From Rhodoferax sp. (GTDB lineage Bacteria; Pseudomonadota; Gammaproteobacteria; Burkholderiales; Burkholderiaceae_C): 64,000 nt of DNA. Made by a program: the position numbers and the translations under genes. This document shows, piece by piece, positions 29,329 through 38,959 of the stretch. How positions within the stretch are numbered: the first letter of the stretch is position 1; every line of letters begins with the position of its first letter. Location: positions 62,001 to 126,000 of the forward strand of contig SSFF01000012.1 of the NCBI GenBank assembly GCA_008015235.1, read 5' to 3'. Under the pieces are notes generated by a model that saw only the letters and a program-made list of their open reading frames with translations, had not been told where the DNA came from and ran no database searches.

Positions 29329-29985
29329 TCACTCCCCCCTTAACTCCCTCAACTTGATAAACGCCAGCCCCGCCATCACCGCGTCATTGAGCGCATCGTG
29401 CGCGTCGCGCTGCGGCAGCCCCAGCTCGTTCATGAGCGTGGCAAAGCGCAGGTCGATGGCGGCATTGCCCTGCTGCTGGTAGCCCGGCAGCTGGCGGAAC
29501 TTGTAGTCGTAGTACAGGGCCGACACCTCGATCTGCGGTTGCGGCAGGCCCATGCCCAGCAGGGGAAACAGGGCGCGGTTGATCATGGCCACGTCGAACT
29601 CCAGGTAGTAGCCCACCAGCGGTCGGCTGCCGATGAAGTGCATGAGCTGCTTCATGGCTTCGTCGATCGGCAGGCCCTGGGCCACGTCCTGCTCGCGCAG
29701 ACGGTGGATGCGCACGCTGTCGGCCGACACGCCCTTTTCGGGGCGCACCAGCAGTTCCAGACGCTCGCTGGTCAGGATGCGGTTGCCCACGATGCGCACC
29801 GCGCCGATGGAAATGATTTCATCGCTGCGCACGTTCAGGCCGGTGGTTTCGCAGTCCAGCGACACCCACTCGTTGGGTGGCGGCGCATCGAACATGAAGC
29901 GGAACTCGGGCAGGCCCAAGTGGTAGAGCATCCACTCGCGCTTGAGTGCGCCCCACCAGTGCAGTGGCGACAGCACCGAACTCAC
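29329..29985 (-). CDS. DnaQ-like 3'-5' exonuclease
   Basis: The start is a GTG at 29985, overlapping the upstream stop (GTGA), which gives 218 residues. The exonuclease motifs are clear: Exo I SLDCETTGLN (DxE), Exo II YYLEFDVAMIN and Exo III HDALNDAVMAG. This is the DEDDh layout of DNA polymerase III epsilon-type exonucleases. Adjacent DUF294/CBS proteins and such exonucleases are often encoded together in proteobacteria, and the two may work together in nucleotide or stress signalling. The processed substrate is unknown. Confidence 0.85.
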   Translation of the reverse strand: MSSVLSPLHWWGALKREWMLYHLGLPEFRFMFDAPPPNEWVSLDCETTGLNVRSDEIISIGAVRIVGNRILTSERLELLVRPEKGVSADSVRIHRLREQDVAQGLPIDEAMKQLMHFIGSRPLVGYYLEFDVAMINRALFPLLGMGLPQPQIEVSALYYDYKFRQLPGYQQQGNAAIDLRFATLMNELGLPQRDAHDALNDAVMAGLAFIKLRELRGE

Positions 29986-31808
29986 GACACCACGTCCAGG
30001 CGGAAGCGTTGGCGCAGCATGGCACGGAAGCGCTTGACCACGCCCAGCGTGTCCTTGAGCAGGTCGCGGTCCAGGCTGCTCAGGTGGGCCACGTCCAACG
30101 TACCGGACACCGGCTTGTCGGTGTCGATTTCCAACAAACCGGCCTTGAGCTTGAGCCCCATGAAGAACTGCAGGCTGTCGGCCAAATCGGCCCCGGTGTT
30201 GGCGTCCAGATGGCCCTGCGCCACCAGGGCGTGGATGCGGGCCTCGGTGCTGGTTTCGGTGATGTGGTGGGCAAACGCCAGGCTGCGCACACCGTGCACC
30301 AGCGGGAAGATGCCTTCCTTTTTCAGATTCAGGTGCTCCTGCGTATCCAGCCCCAGCAGACGGTTCCACCAGCCGCTGCTGCTGGAAAACGCGTCGATAG
30401 CCGAGGCAAACCGTGCCAGCGTGGCGTCGTTGTCGGTGGCCAGCTGCATCAGGGCGTTTTGCACCTGCTGCAGCAGGCTGGCATCGCCACAGACGGTGTG
30501 CGCGTCCATGAAGATGGCCAGGTTCATCAGGCCATCCTCGGTGGGCTGCAGCAGCCACTGGCGCGTGGTGCGGCTGAAGCTGGTGACATCACCACGCCAT
30601 GCCGGGTTGCTGACCATGATGCCGCCCGGGCATACGGGGTAGCCAAAGCTCTTGAGGGCGTCGGAAAGGCGCACACACAGCAGGTCGAGCTGGGCTGGCG
30701 GCTGGTAGCCGTCGCGCAGGATCAGGCCGTTGTCCTGGTCGGTTTTCAGCAGCTGCTCGCCACGCCCTTCGCTGCCCATCACAAACAAACAGCTGTTGGC
30801 CACCAGCTCGGCCGGGGCGATGAGCTGCCAGGCGCGCTCGAACAGGCGCGCGTTGAGCTGCTGCACCACGGTGGCAATCAGGTGCACACGGGTGCCGCCG
30901 CGGTACATGGAGGCGATCATGCGGGTGATCTGCGCGGCGGCCTGGCTCAGGCCCTCCAGGTCACGCGCGTCCTCGATGCGCTCGGTGATCAGGTGCGACT
31001 GGTTGGACATGTAGCTGAACAGGTCCAGCGCCTCCAGCACGCCACGGATTTCGCCCTCTTCCACCACCACCACCCGGTGCACGCGGTGGCGCAGCATGGT
31101 GGCCATGGCGTCGCCCAGCTGGTCGCTGGGGCGCACGGTAATGACCTGGAAATTGGCCAGTTCGGCCACGGCCAGCTGCTGCAGCGGCCGGCCATCGAGC
31201 ACCGCTTTTTGCACCATGGTCGAGGTGAAGATGCCCAGGCGCTCCGGGGCGCCCTCACCAGCGTCACGCACCAGCACGCTGGAGGCCCGCTGTTCCTGGA
31301 ACAGGCGCACCACCGACAAAATGTCGGTCTGCGGCTCCACAAAGATGGCCGGGCGCACAAAGGCCTCGTCCACCCGCGCCATGGTCAGCGACTCGACCTC
31401 GTGCTGGTTCTTGCGCGCGGCAATGGACTTGAGCTTGTCGCTCAGGTCGGCAAACAGCAGCGCGCCGAAATTGGCGTTGGAGGCAATCAGGTCGGTGACC
31501 GCCTTCTTGGCCAGCTGGTAGGCCACCACTTCCTCGGTGGCGACAAAGCGGTTGCCGACCTTGCCGGCCATGAGCGAGCGACCGTCAAAGGTGTCGTCGG
31601 GGCCGTAGGTGGTGATGACCTCGTCACCGTCGTACTGGGTGACAAAGCCCTTGATGAGCACATACAGGTGGTCGGGCGTGGCGCCGCGGTCCAACACTGT
31701 GGCGCCCTGACGGAAATAGGCTACGTCCACACTGTCGCGCACCAGGCGCTGCTCGTCGGGAGTCAGGCAGTCAAACGGGGACGCGGAAAAGTTGAAGGCA
31801 TTGGGCAT
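29982..31808 (-). CDS. DUF294 nucleotidyltransferase with cyclic-nucleotide-binding and CBS domains
   Basis: Starting at the ATG at 31808 (MPNAFNFSASPFDCLTPDEQ) the protein has 608 residues; a longer upstream frame is antisense noise. Domains in order are cNMP-binding (about 15-120), two CBS motifs (about 150-275, including FIFVEPQTD-like and FQVITVRPSDQLGDAM), and a DUF294 nucleotidyltransferase with VMGSEGRGEQLLKTDQDNGL as the catalytic loop. A helical DUF294 C-terminal domain closes it. It is related to GlnD-like signal transferases. The target is unknown. Confidence 0.85.
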   Translation of the reverse strand: MPNAFNFSASPFDCLTPDEQRLVRDSVDVAYFRQGATVLDRGATPDHLYVLIKGFVTQYDGDEVITTYGPDDTFDGRSLMAGKVGNRFVATEEVVAYQLAKKAVTDLIASNANFGALLFADLSDKLKSIAARKNQHEVESLTMARVDEAFVRPAIFVEPQTDILSVVRLFQEQRASSVLVRDAGEGAPERLGIFTSTMVQKAVLDGRPLQQLAVAELANFQVITVRPSDQLGDAMATMLRHRVHRVVVVEEGEIRGVLEALDLFSYMSNQSHLITERIEDARDLEGLSQAAAQITRMIASMYRGGTRVHLIATVVQQLNARLFERAWQLIAPAELVANSCLFVMGSEGRGEQLLKTDQDNGLILRDGYQPPAQLDLLCVRLSDALKSFGYPVCPGGIMVSNPAWRGDVTSFSRTTRQWLLQPTEDGLMNLAIFMDAHTVCGDASLLQQVQNALMQLATDNDATLARFASAIDAFSSSSGWWNRLLGLDTQEHLNLKKEGIFPLVHGVRSLAFAHHITETSTEARIHALVAQGHLDANTGADLADSLQFFMGLKLKAGLLEIDTDKPVSGTLDVAHLSSLDRDLLKDTLGVVKRFRAMLRQRFRLDVVS

Positions 31809-31881
31809 GACGCTGGAGCACAGGCTGCGCACGGCATGCGGTGCATGCCACAAGCGCGCAGGCCCTGCGTGCGCCAAGCAT

Positions 31882-32520
31882 TCAACGCTTGATGCCTTGC
31901 ACCACCCTTGCAGCGGACTCCCAGGGGCCTTCAAACCAGGCCGCTTCACTACCGTCCAGGTAGGAGCGCAGCATGGGCAGCGCGTCCAGCCCCCAGAACA
32001 GCTTGTCGTCCACCGCGTAGGTGGGCACGCCAAAGACCCCGCGCGCCAGCGCCTCGTCGGTATGGGCCTTGAGCTGGGCCTTGACCGTGGCGTCATCGGG
32101 GGCACGTGCCGGGGCCAGCAGGGCCTGCAATTCCTGCAGCCGTGCCGCATCGGTGGCTTCATGCCCGCCTTGCCAGACATGGCGAAACACCGTTTCGGTG
32201 ACGTAGCGGTTGGGTTCGCCGTTCTCGGCACAGGCCACGGCCAGGCGCAGGTGGGCCAGCGGGTTGAAAGGATGGCTCACCGGCATGTCCAGCGGCACCC
32301 CCAGCTGGTGCGACTGCCACAGCACCTGGCGGTAGGTCCAGTCGCGCTTGGGCGCGATCTCGGCCGGCCCGAGCTGGCCGTGGTGCTTGAGCAGCGCCGC
32401 AAACAGGATGGGCTTGTAGCGTACGGCGTAGCTCAGGCCCTGCAGGGCCACGGGCAGGTGCTCGAACGCCAGGTAGGCGTAGGGCGAAATGAAATCGAGG
32501 TAGAAAGTGATCTGCTTCAT
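31882..32520 (-). CDS. 2-hydroxychromene-2-carboxylate isomerase / DsbA-family protein
   Basis: The ATG at 32520 overlaps the DUF1289 stop and gives 212 residues. It starts MKQITFYLDFISPYAYLAFE, the FxxSPY motif of the kappa-class GST/HCCA isomerase family, where the serine replaces the thioredoxin-type cysteine. GVFGVPTYAVDDKLFWGLDA is the cis-proline segment. Members isomerise hydroxychromene carboxylate or conjugate glutathione; the substrate here is not evident. It is the last gene of a tightly packed set starting at the liu genes. Confidence 0.82.
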   Translation of the reverse strand: MKQITFYLDFISPYAYLAFEHLPVALQGLSYAVRYKPILFAALLKHHGQLGPAEIAPKRDWTYRQVLWQSHQLGVPLDMPVSHPFNPLAHLRLAVACAENGEPNRYVTETVFRHVWQGGHEATDAARLQELQALLAPARAPDDATVKAQLKAHTDEALARGVFGVPTYAVDDKLFWGLDALPMLRSYLDGSEAAWFEGPWESAARVVQGIKR

Positions 32521-32771
32521 GCCGCCAGCCCCTTTGGCGCGTCCTTGGCCAGCGCCTGTGCGCGCTGCTCGATGAGGGTCCACATCTGTCGGCGCGCGTC
32601 GTCGTCGCTGCGGCTCCAGGCGCGGATTTCGTCGATGGTGCGCCAGCAGCCATTGCACAGGCCGGTCTGCTCGTTCATGCGGCACACCGACACACAGGGT
32701 GAAGGCACATTTTCCTTAAACGCCCTCGCACAGTCTGCGCGAGCAGCTAGCAATTCAATAGCACTTCTCAT
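32517..32771 (-). CDS. DUF1289 Fe-S-type small protein
   Basis: The ATG at 32771 overlaps the YbaK-family stop by 4 nt and gives 84 residues. The DUF1289 cysteines are VPSPCVSVCRMN and GLCNGCWRTIDEI. These four may hold an iron-sulfur cluster or zinc. The first 15 residues (IELLAARADCA) are encoded by a dispersed repeat, so the ancestral start may have been the GTG at VPSPC (AAGGA lies 4 nt upstream of it). It overlaps the isomerase gene by 4 nt. Confidence 0.8.
   Translation of the reverse strand: MRSAIELLAARADCARAFKENVPSPCVSVCRMNEQTGLCNGCWRTIDEIRAWSRSDDDARRQMWTLIEQRAQALAKDAPKGLAA
32735..32764 (+). repeat. 31-bp dispersed repeat in the 5' end of the DUF1289 gene
   Basis: CTGCGCGAGCAGCTAGCA then ATTCAATAGCAC. 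It sits at the gene start and appears to have lengthened the N-terminus. Confidence 0.75.
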
Positions 32772-33259
32772 ACCGTCACCTCCGCCACTGGGGCCCCGGT
32801 CATGCGTTCCAGCTGCGCGGGGGTGAGCGCAAACACGGCATGCGGGTGCCCGGCCGCCGCCCAAATCTCCGAAAAACGGAACAGTTCCCGGTCGATCAGC
32901 ACCACGCCGGTGCTGGCGTGGGCCACGGGGGCTACGCCGCCGATGGAAAACCCGGTCTTGCTCTTGACGAAGCTGGCATCGGCCCGGCCCAAGTCGCCCA
33001 CCATGGCGGCTACTTTCTTCTCGTCCACACGCTTGTCGCCCGAGGTAATGACCAGCACTGCCGCATCGTCGTGCACACGGCGAAAGATGATGCTCTTGGC
33101 AATCTGCCCCAGGGCAATGCCCAGCGCGTCGGCCGCCTGCTGCGCTGTGCGCGCCGCATCGTCGAGCATGCGCGGGGTGTGGGGGTGCTCATGCGACTGC
33201 AGGTAGGCTGCGACACGCTGCACGCCTTCCGGAAGGCTGTTCAATTCGGCTCCACACAT
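32768..33259 (-). CDS. YbaK/EbsC-type aminoacyl-tRNA deacylase
   Basis: The 163-residue protein carries the YbaK fold: IAKSIIFRRVHDDAAVLVIT, the conserved GDKRVDEKKVAAMVG segment and the FSIGGVAPVAH loop that forms the active site. These proteins hydrolyse mischarged tRNA such as Cys-tRNA(Pro). It lies 6 nt after the HMG-CoA lyase gene and overlaps DUF1289 by 4 nt. Confidence 0.85.
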   Translation of the reverse strand: MCGAELNSLPEGVQRVAAYLQSHEHPHTPRMLDDAARTAQQAADALGIALGQIAKSIIFRRVHDDAAVLVITSGDKRVDEKKVAAMVGDLGRADASFVKSKTGFSIGGVAPVAHASTGVVLIDRELFRFSEIWAAAGHPHAVFALTPAQLERMTGAPVAEVTV

Positions 33260-33265
33260 GTTGGC

Positions 33266-34174
33266 TTACCCCGCCCGCTTGGTCAGCAACGCATTGGCCG
33301 CCCGTGAATTGGGCTTGCGCCCCAGCGCTTCACTGATGAATGCCCCCGCGTCGAGCAGCTTGTCCATGTCGATACCGGTTTCAATGCCCATGCCCTGCAG
33401 CATGTAGACCACGTCTTCGGTGGCCACATTGCCGGTCGCACCCTTGGCGTAAGGGCAGCCACCCAGTCCGGCAATGGAGGTGTCGTACTGCCAGACGCCC
33501 ATCTGCAGGCACATGAGGGTATTGGCCAGGGCCTGGCCGTAGGTGTCGTGAAAGTGGCCGGAGATGTCGTCGATGCCGTAGTGTTGCAAGGTGGCTTCCA
33601 CAGCGCGCGCCACCTTCAGCGGCGTGCCCACGCCAATGGTGTCGGCCACGCCCACGTGCTGCACGCCAATGCCCTTCATCAGGCCCGCCAAGTAAGCCAC
33701 ACGCTCCGGTGCGATGTCGCCCTCGTAGGGGCAGCCCACGGTGCAGCTCATGGCGCCGCGCACGTAAATGCCCGCAGCCTTGGCGGCTTCCACCACCGGC
33801 GCAAAACGCTCGATGCTCTCGGCAATCGAGCAGTTGATGTTCTTCTGGCTGAAGGCCTCGCTGGCGGCACCAAAGACCACGATCTCATCCGGCTTGGACA
33901 GCACGGCGGCCTCGAAGCCCTTGAGGTTGGGCGTCAGCACCGAGTAGCGCACACCGGGCTTGCGCTGCACGCCGGCCATCACCTCGGCGTTATCGCCCAT
34001 CTGCGGCACCCATTTGGGTGAGACAAAGCTGGTGACTTCGATCTCTTTCAGCCCGGCGTCCTGCAGGCGGTGCACGAGTTCGATCTTGGTGGCGGCGGGA
34101 ATGAGCTGCTTTTCGTTCTGCAGACCGTCACGGGGGCCAACATCGACCAGTTTGACGCGGGAGGGGTAGTTCAT
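33266..34174 (-). CDS. liuE: Hydroxymethylglutaryl-CoA lyase
   Basis: The 302-residue protein has VDVGPRDGLQNEKQLIPA at the N-terminus, with the catalytic Arg-Asp and metal-binding pocket. The C-terminal GCPYAKGATGNVATEDVVYM signature holds the active-site cysteine loop. Length and motifs match bacterial HMG-CoA lyase, which splits HMG-CoA to acetyl-CoA and acetoacetate as the last step of leucine degradation. It follows the methylcrotonyl-CoA carboxylase genes in the same operon, separated from them by a reductase gene. Confidence 0.92.
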   Translation of the reverse strand: MNYPSRVKLVDVGPRDGLQNEKQLIPAATKIELVHRLQDAGLKEIEVTSFVSPKWVPQMGDNAEVMAGVQRKPGVRYSVLTPNLKGFEAAVLSKPDEIVVFGAASEAFSQKNINCSIAESIERFAPVVEAAKAAGIYVRGAMSCTVGCPYEGDIAPERVAYLAGLMKGIGVQHVGVADTIGVGTPLKVARAVEATLQHYGIDDISGHFHDTYGQALANTLMCLQMGVWQYDTSIAGLGGCPYAKGATGNVATEDVVYMLQGMGIETGIDMDKLLDAGAFISEALGRKPNSRAANALLTKRAG

Positions 34175-34192
34175 GGTCAGGCTTTCAAAGTG

Positions 34193-35125
34193 TCAATAAC
34201 CGCGGTACGGGTCCACCACCCCGGCCACCGATTCGCCGCGCTCCAGCGCATCGATCTTGTGGGCAATCTGGGCAATGCTTTCGCTGCGCAGGGTGCGCGC
34301 CGAAGTGTGGGGGGTGATGTTGATCTGCGGATGCGCCCAGAACGGGTGGTCCTTGGGCAGGGGTTCGACGCGGAACACATCGAGCTGGGCACCGGCCAGG
34401 TGGCCACTGTCGATGAGGGCAATGAGGTCTGCGTCGACCAGGTGGGCACCGCGGGCCACGTTGATCACAAAACCTCCGCGCTGCAGCCGCCCCAGGGTGT
34501 CGGCGTTGAGAATGTTCTCGGTCTCAGGCGTCAGCGGCAGCAGGCACACCACCACGCGTGTGGCTTCCAGAAAGTCGTTCAGCTGCGCCTTGCCCTGGTA
34601 GCAGGCTACGCCGGTGATGTCCTTGGGGCTCTGGCTCCAGCCGTTCACGGGGAAGTCGAACTGGGTCAGGGCACGGGCCACACGCTCCCCCAGCACGCCT
34701 AGGCCCAGCACGCCCACGGGAAACTCATTGCGGCTGCGCGGCTTGCGGAACGACCACTTGCCGTTGTCGGTATCGCGGTCGTAGGCGTCGAATTCACGGA
34801 AGTGGCGGATGACCGCGTGGCACACGTACTCGGCCATCTGGACCGACATGCCGGCGTCGTCCAGGCGGATCACCGGCACATCGGGCGGCAAGCGCAGTTT
34901 GAGGATGGCATCGACCCCGGCGCCGGTGTTGAAAATGGCTTTCAGGTGCGGGCCCTGCTCGTCGAGCAGCTGCTGCGGCGGTTTCCAGACCACGGCGTAG
35001 TCGGCGGGCGGGGCACCGGGTTCCCACAGGCTGACCTCAGCCCCCGGAATGGCGGCTTTCAGGCCCGGAATCCAGCTGGCGGCATCCATGTCCGCCGAGC
35101 AATAGGTAATGCGCAATGTTGACAT
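34193..35125 (-). CDS. ghrA: Glyoxylate/hydroxypyruvate reductase A
   Basis: Starting at 35125 (MSTLRITYCSADMD) the protein has 310 residues. It is a D-2-hydroxyacid dehydrogenase with the nucleotide fold GVLGLGVLGERVARAL, the catalytic arginine in INVARGAHLV and the catalytic His in the HTSARTLRSESIA region. Family GhrA enzymes reduce glyoxylate and hydroxypyruvate with NADPH. It sits inside the leucine operon between the carboxylase alpha subunit and HMG-CoA lyase, which is unusual for the pathway. Confidence 0.85.
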   Translation of the reverse strand: MSTLRITYCSADMDAASWIPGLKAAIPGAEVSLWEPGAPPADYAVVWKPPQQLLDEQGPHLKAIFNTGAGVDAILKLRLPPDVPVIRLDDAGMSVQMAEYVCHAVIRHFREFDAYDRDTDNGKWSFRKPRSRNEFPVGVLGLGVLGERVARALTQFDFPVNGWSQSPKDITGVACYQGKAQLNDFLEATRVVVCLLPLTPETENILNADTLGRLQRGGFVINVARGAHLVDADLIALIDSGHLAGAQLDVFRVEPLPKDHPFWAHPQINITPHTSARTLRSESIAQIAHKIDALERGESVAGVVDPYRGY

Positions 35126-35185
35126 GCCTGCATTTTCCACCGACTGCAGCGGCAGCCCTGTGACCAGGGTTATGCCGCCACAGGA

Positions 35186-37231
35186 TCAGGCCGCGGCCAG
35201 CTTGAGCAGCTCAGCGCCTTCAGTCACCTGGTCGCCCGGCGCAAACAGCAGCTCAGCCACCACGCCGTCGGCGGGGGCGGCAATGGTGTGCTCCATCTTC
35301 ATGGCTTCCATCACCGCCAGCGCCTGGCCCTTCTTTACGGCGTCACCCGCCTTGACGGCAAACGACACCACCTTGCCGGGCATGGGGGCCGTCAGGCGCC
35401 CGCCCTCGGCGCCGGTTTCACCGGCATGAGCAAGGACGTCAGTTGCTACGATAGTGGTAGCACCCTGCGCAGTAAATACATGGGCAACCTCGCCATTGCG
35501 GTACACATGCACCAGGCTGCGACGGGCGCCGTACTGCACTTCGATGGCGCCACCGGCGGCGGCGCGGAACTGCAACGGGGCGGTGCTGTCACCCACCTTC
35601 AGGGTACGCTGCAGGCTGCTGGCGCCGTGCACGGTGGTCAAGGTGGCCTTCAGCGGCTCACCGGCAAACTCCAAGGCAAACGTGCGCTCTGCGTCGCCAT
35701 GCGAATGCCAGCCGTCGCGCTGCGCCCAGGGGTCAATCCAACCGGCAGCGTCGGCCACACGGGCCTGCGCGGCTTCCGCCACCAGGGTGTCGGCCACCAA
35801 GGCCGCAGTGGCAAATTCCAGCCCGACCTTTTCCTGCTGGAACAGCACGGCCGATTCGCGCGGAATCAGCGCCGTGTCGAGACGGGCCTGGGCAAAGGAT
35901 GCACTGGTGGTGACGTGGCGCAGGAACTGCACATTGGTGGTCAACCCCACGATATGGGTGTGGGCCAACGCCGCATCCAGTCGGGCCAAGGCTTCCTCGC
36001 GGGTGCGGCCATGGACGATGAGCTTGGCCACCATGGAGTCGTAGAACGGACTGATGGCGTCGCCCTGGCGCACGCCCGAGTCCACGCGCACGCCGCACGG
36101 TGCGCGCTCGAAGGTCACGTGTTCAGGCAGGCCGTAGACATGCAGGGTGCCGGTGGCCGGCAGGAAGTTGTTGTCAGGGTTCTCGGCGCAGATGCGGGCC
36201 TCGATGGCATGGCCCTGGATGCGCAGGTCTTCCTGGCGCAGCGGCAGCGGCTCGCCGCTGGCCACACGCAGTTGCCACTCCACCAGGTCGAGGCCAGTGA
36301 TGGCTTCGGTCACCGGGTGCTCCACCTGCAGGCGGGTGTTCATTTCCATGAAGTAGAACTTCATCTGCTCGGGCGCCTCGTAGCCACCGGGCTGCTCGAC
36401 GATGAATTCCACCGTGCCCGCGCCCACGTACTTCACGGCACGCGCTGCGGCCACGGCGGCCTCGCCCATCTGGTGGCGCAAGGTTTCGGTCATGCCGGGT
36501 GCGGGCGCTTCTTCCAGCACCTTCTGGTGGCGGCGCTGCACCGAACAGTCGCGCTCGAACAAATAAACGTAGTTGCCGTGGGTGTCACCGAACACCTGGA
36601 TCTCGATGTGGCGCGGGCGTTGCACGTACTTTTCGATCAGCACCGCGTCATCGCCAAAGCTGTTGATGGCTTCGCGCTTGCACGAGGCCAGCGCGGCGGC
36701 AAAGTCCTCGGACTTGTCCACCGCACGCATACCCTTGCCACCGCCCCCGGCGCTGGCCTTGATGAGCACGGGGTAGCCAATGCGATCCGCTTCGGCCTGA
36801 AGCAGGGAGGGGTCCTGGTTGGCGCCGTGGTAGCCGGGCACCAGCGGCACGTTGGCCGCTTCCATCAGACGCTTGGACTCGGCCTTGAGGCCCATGTCCT
36901 TGATGGCGGACGCGGGCGGGCCGATGAACACCAGCCCGGCCTTGGCACAGGCCTGGGCAAAGTCTTCGTTCTCGCTCAGGAAGCCATAGCCGGGGTGGAT
37001 GGCCTGGGCCCCTGTAGCCAGGGCCGCTTCAATGATGCGCTCCCAGCGCAGGTAGCTGTCCTTGGGGGCGCTGCCGCCAATGTGCACGGCTTCGTCGCAG
37101 GCGGCCACGTGCTTGGCGTGGGCGTCGGTGTCGGAATACACGGCCACGGTCTGGATGGCCATGGCGCGGGCGGTGGCGGCTACGCGGCAGGCAATCTCAC
37201 CACGGTTTGCAATCAATATCTTCTTGAACAT
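35186..37231 (-). CDS. liuD: Methylcrotonyl-CoA carboxylase biotin-carrying (alpha) subunit
   Basis: The 681-residue protein holds a biotin carboxylase domain (IANRGEIACRVAATARAM, ATP-grasp KASAGGGGKGMRAV, substrate-binding MEMNTRLQVEHPVTEAI), a linker and a C-terminal biotinyl domain. The biotin lysine lies in AVMEAMKMEHTIAAP. With the beta subunit it carboxylates 3-methylcrotonyl-CoA. Assignment to MCC rather than propionyl-CoA carboxylase rests on its neighbours (MCC beta subunit and HMG-CoA lyase). Confidence 0.9.
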   Translation of the reverse strand: MFKKILIANRGEIACRVAATARAMAIQTVAVYSDTDAHAKHVAACDEAVHIGGSAPKDSYLRWERIIEAALATGAQAIHPGYGFLSENEDFAQACAKAGLVFIGPPASAIKDMGLKAESKRLMEAANVPLVPGYHGANQDPSLLQAEADRIGYPVLIKASAGGGGKGMRAVDKSEDFAAALASCKREAINSFGDDAVLIEKYVQRPRHIEIQVFGDTHGNYVYLFERDCSVQRRHQKVLEEAPAPGMTETLRHQMGEAAVAAARAVKYVGAGTVEFIVEQPGGYEAPEQMKFYFMEMNTRLQVEHPVTEAITGLDLVEWQLRVASGEPLPLRQEDLRIQGHAIEARICAENPDNNFLPATGTLHVYGLPEHVTFERAPCGVRVDSGVRQGDAISPFYDSMVAKLIVHGRTREEALARLDAALAHTHIVGLTTNVQFLRHVTTSASFAQARLDTALIPRESAVLFQQEKVGLEFATAALVADTLVAEAAQARVADAAGWIDPWAQRDGWHSHGDAERTFALEFAGEPLKATLTTVHGASSLQRTLKVGDSTAPLQFRAAAGGAIEVQYGARRSLVHVYRNGEVAHVFTAQGATTIVATDVLAHAGETGAEGGRLTAPMPGKVVSFAVKAGDAVKKGQALAVMEAMKMEHTIAAPADGVVAELLFAPGDQVTEGAELLKLAAA

Positions 37232-37243
37232 GGTGATCTTCCT

Positions 37244-38866
37244 TTACATCCGGAACACGCCGAACTTCACGTCTTCGACCGGTGCATTGAGCGCGGTCGA
37301 CAGGCCCAGGGCCAGCACCCGGCGCGTGTCGGCGGGGTCGATGATGCCGTCGTCCCACAGGCGCGCGGTGGCGAAATAGGGGTGGCCCTGCACTTCATAC
37401 TGCTGGCGGATCGGGACCTTGAAGGCTTCTTCCTCATCCATGCTCCAGTTGCCGCCCTTGGCTTCGATGCCGTCGCGGCGCACCGTGGCCAGCACGCTGG
37501 CGGCCTGTTCGCCACCCATCACCGAGATGCGCGCGTTCGGCCACATCCACAGGAAACGGGGCGAATAGGCGCGGCCGCACATGCCGTAGTTGCCAGCGCC
37601 AAAGCTGCCGCCAATGATGATGGTGAACTTGGGCACGTTGGCGGTGGCCACGGCGGTGACCATCTTGGCGCCGTTGCGGGCAATGCCTTCGTTTTCGTAC
37701 TTGCGCCCGACCATGAAGCCGGTGATGTTCTGCAGGAACACCAGCGGAATCTTGCGCTGGCAGCACAGTTCGATGAAGTGCGCGCCCTTCAAGGCCGACT
37801 CACTGAACAGAATGCCGTTGTTGGCAATGATGCCCACCGGCATGCCCTCGATGTGGGCAAAGCCGCAGACCAGGGTGGTGCCGTAGCGCGGCTTGAATTC
37901 GTGCATCTCGCTGCCGTCGACGATGCGGGCGATGATTTCGCGCACGTCGAAGGGCTTGCGGGTGTCGGTGGGAATCACACCGTACAGTTCTTCTGCTGCG
38001 TATTTGGGCGCTACCGGTGCCTTCACGGCGGCGGCCACGGCCTTCTTGCGGTTCAGGTTGGCCACGGCTTCGCGCGCCAGCGACAGTGCATGCAGGTCGT
38101 TCTGCGCCAGGTGGTCGGCCACGCCACTCAGGCGCGTGTGCACGTCGCCACCGCCCAGGTCTTCGGCGCTCACCACCTCGCCGGTGGCCGCCTTCACCAA
38201 GGGGGGGCCACCCAGGAAGATGGTGCCCTGGTTCTTCACGATGATGGTCTCGTCCGACATGGCGGGCACGTAGGCGCCACCGGCGGTGCAGGAGCCCATG
38301 ACCACGGCGATCTGGGCGATGCCCTGGGCGCTCATGTTGGCCTGGTTGAAAAAGATGCGGCCGAAGTGGTCGCGGTCCGGGAACACCTCATCCTGGTTCG
38401 GCAGGTTGGCGCCGCCCGAGTCCACCAGGTAGATGCAGGGCAGGTTGTTCTGTGCCGCCACTTCCTGGGCCCGCAGGTGCTTCTTCACCGTCATGGGGTA
38501 GTAGGTGCCGCCCTTCACGGTGGCGTCGTTGCAGACGATCATGCAGTCCACACCCGAAACGCGGCCAATGCCGGCAATGACACCGGCGCAAGGCGCGCTG
38601 TCGCTGCCGTCACGGTCCGGGTACATGGACAGCGCCGCCAAGGGCGACAGCTCCAGGAACGGTGTACCGGGGTCGAGCAGCATGCCCACGCGGTCGCGGG
38701 GCAGCAGCTTGCCGCGGGCGGTGTGCTTGGCGCGGGCGGCCTCTCCGCCGCCCTGCTCCACCTGGGCAATCTTGGCGTTCAGGTCGGCCACCAGGGCGCG
38801 CATGGCCGTGGCGTTGGCGGTGAAATCCGCAGAACGCGGGTTGAGTTTGGATTCCAGTTGCGGCAT
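37244..38866 (-). CDS. liuB: Methylcrotonyl-CoA carboxylase carboxyltransferase (beta) subunit
   Basis: I chose the ATG at 38866 ([19 protein letters not shown]), the usual MCCB start, giving 540 residues. The carboxyltransferase domain has the CoA and biotin pockets, with [36 protein letters not shown] and [20 protein letters not shown]. The last is the MCC-typical C-terminal signature, followed by [20 protein letters not shown]. It is the first gene of the leucine operon. A divergent AraC-type regulator starts 94 bp away, and a 10-bp palindrome TGCACGTGCA (38890-38899) lies between them. Confidence 0.93.
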   Translation of the reverse strand: MPQLESKLNPRSADFTANATAMRALVADLNAKIAQVEQGGGEAARAKHTARGKLLPRDRVGMLLDPGTPFLELSPLAALSMYPDRDGSDSAPCAGVIAGIGRVSGVDCMIVCNDATVKGGTYYPMTVKKHLRAQEVAAQNNLPCIYLVDSGGANLPNQDEVFPDRDHFGRIFFNQANMSAQGIAQIAVVMGSCTAGGAYVPAMSDETIIVKNQGTIFLGGPPLVKAATGEVVSAEDLGGGDVHTRLSGVADHLAQNDLHALSLAREAVANLNRKKAVAAAVKAPVAPKYAAEELYGVIPTDTRKPFDVREIIARIVDGSEMHEFKPRYGTTLVCGFAHIEGMPVGIIANNGILFSESALKGAHFIELCCQRKIPLVFLQNITGFMVGRKYENEGIARNGAKMVTAVATANVPKFTIIIGGSFGAGNYGMCGRAYSPRFLWMWPNARISVMGGEQAASVLATVRRDGIEAKGGNWSMDEEEAFKVPIRQQYEVQGHPYFATARLWDDGIIDPADTRRVLALGLSTALNAPVEDVKFGVFRM

Positions 38867-38889
38867 GCCTGCCCCCTTGTCAATGTGAA

Positions 38890-38899
38890 TGCACGTGCA
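38890..38899. promoter_or_regulatory. Candidate operator between liuB and the AraC-type gene
   Basis: TGCACGTGCA is a perfect 10-bp palindrome in the 93-bp divergent gap. Its regulator is not known. Confidence 0.25.
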
Positions 38900-38959
38900 C
38901 GCAAGGGTAGTACGCCAGGGCCAGCTCTGCCTGTCACGCAGGTTGCAAATCCTGCCACA

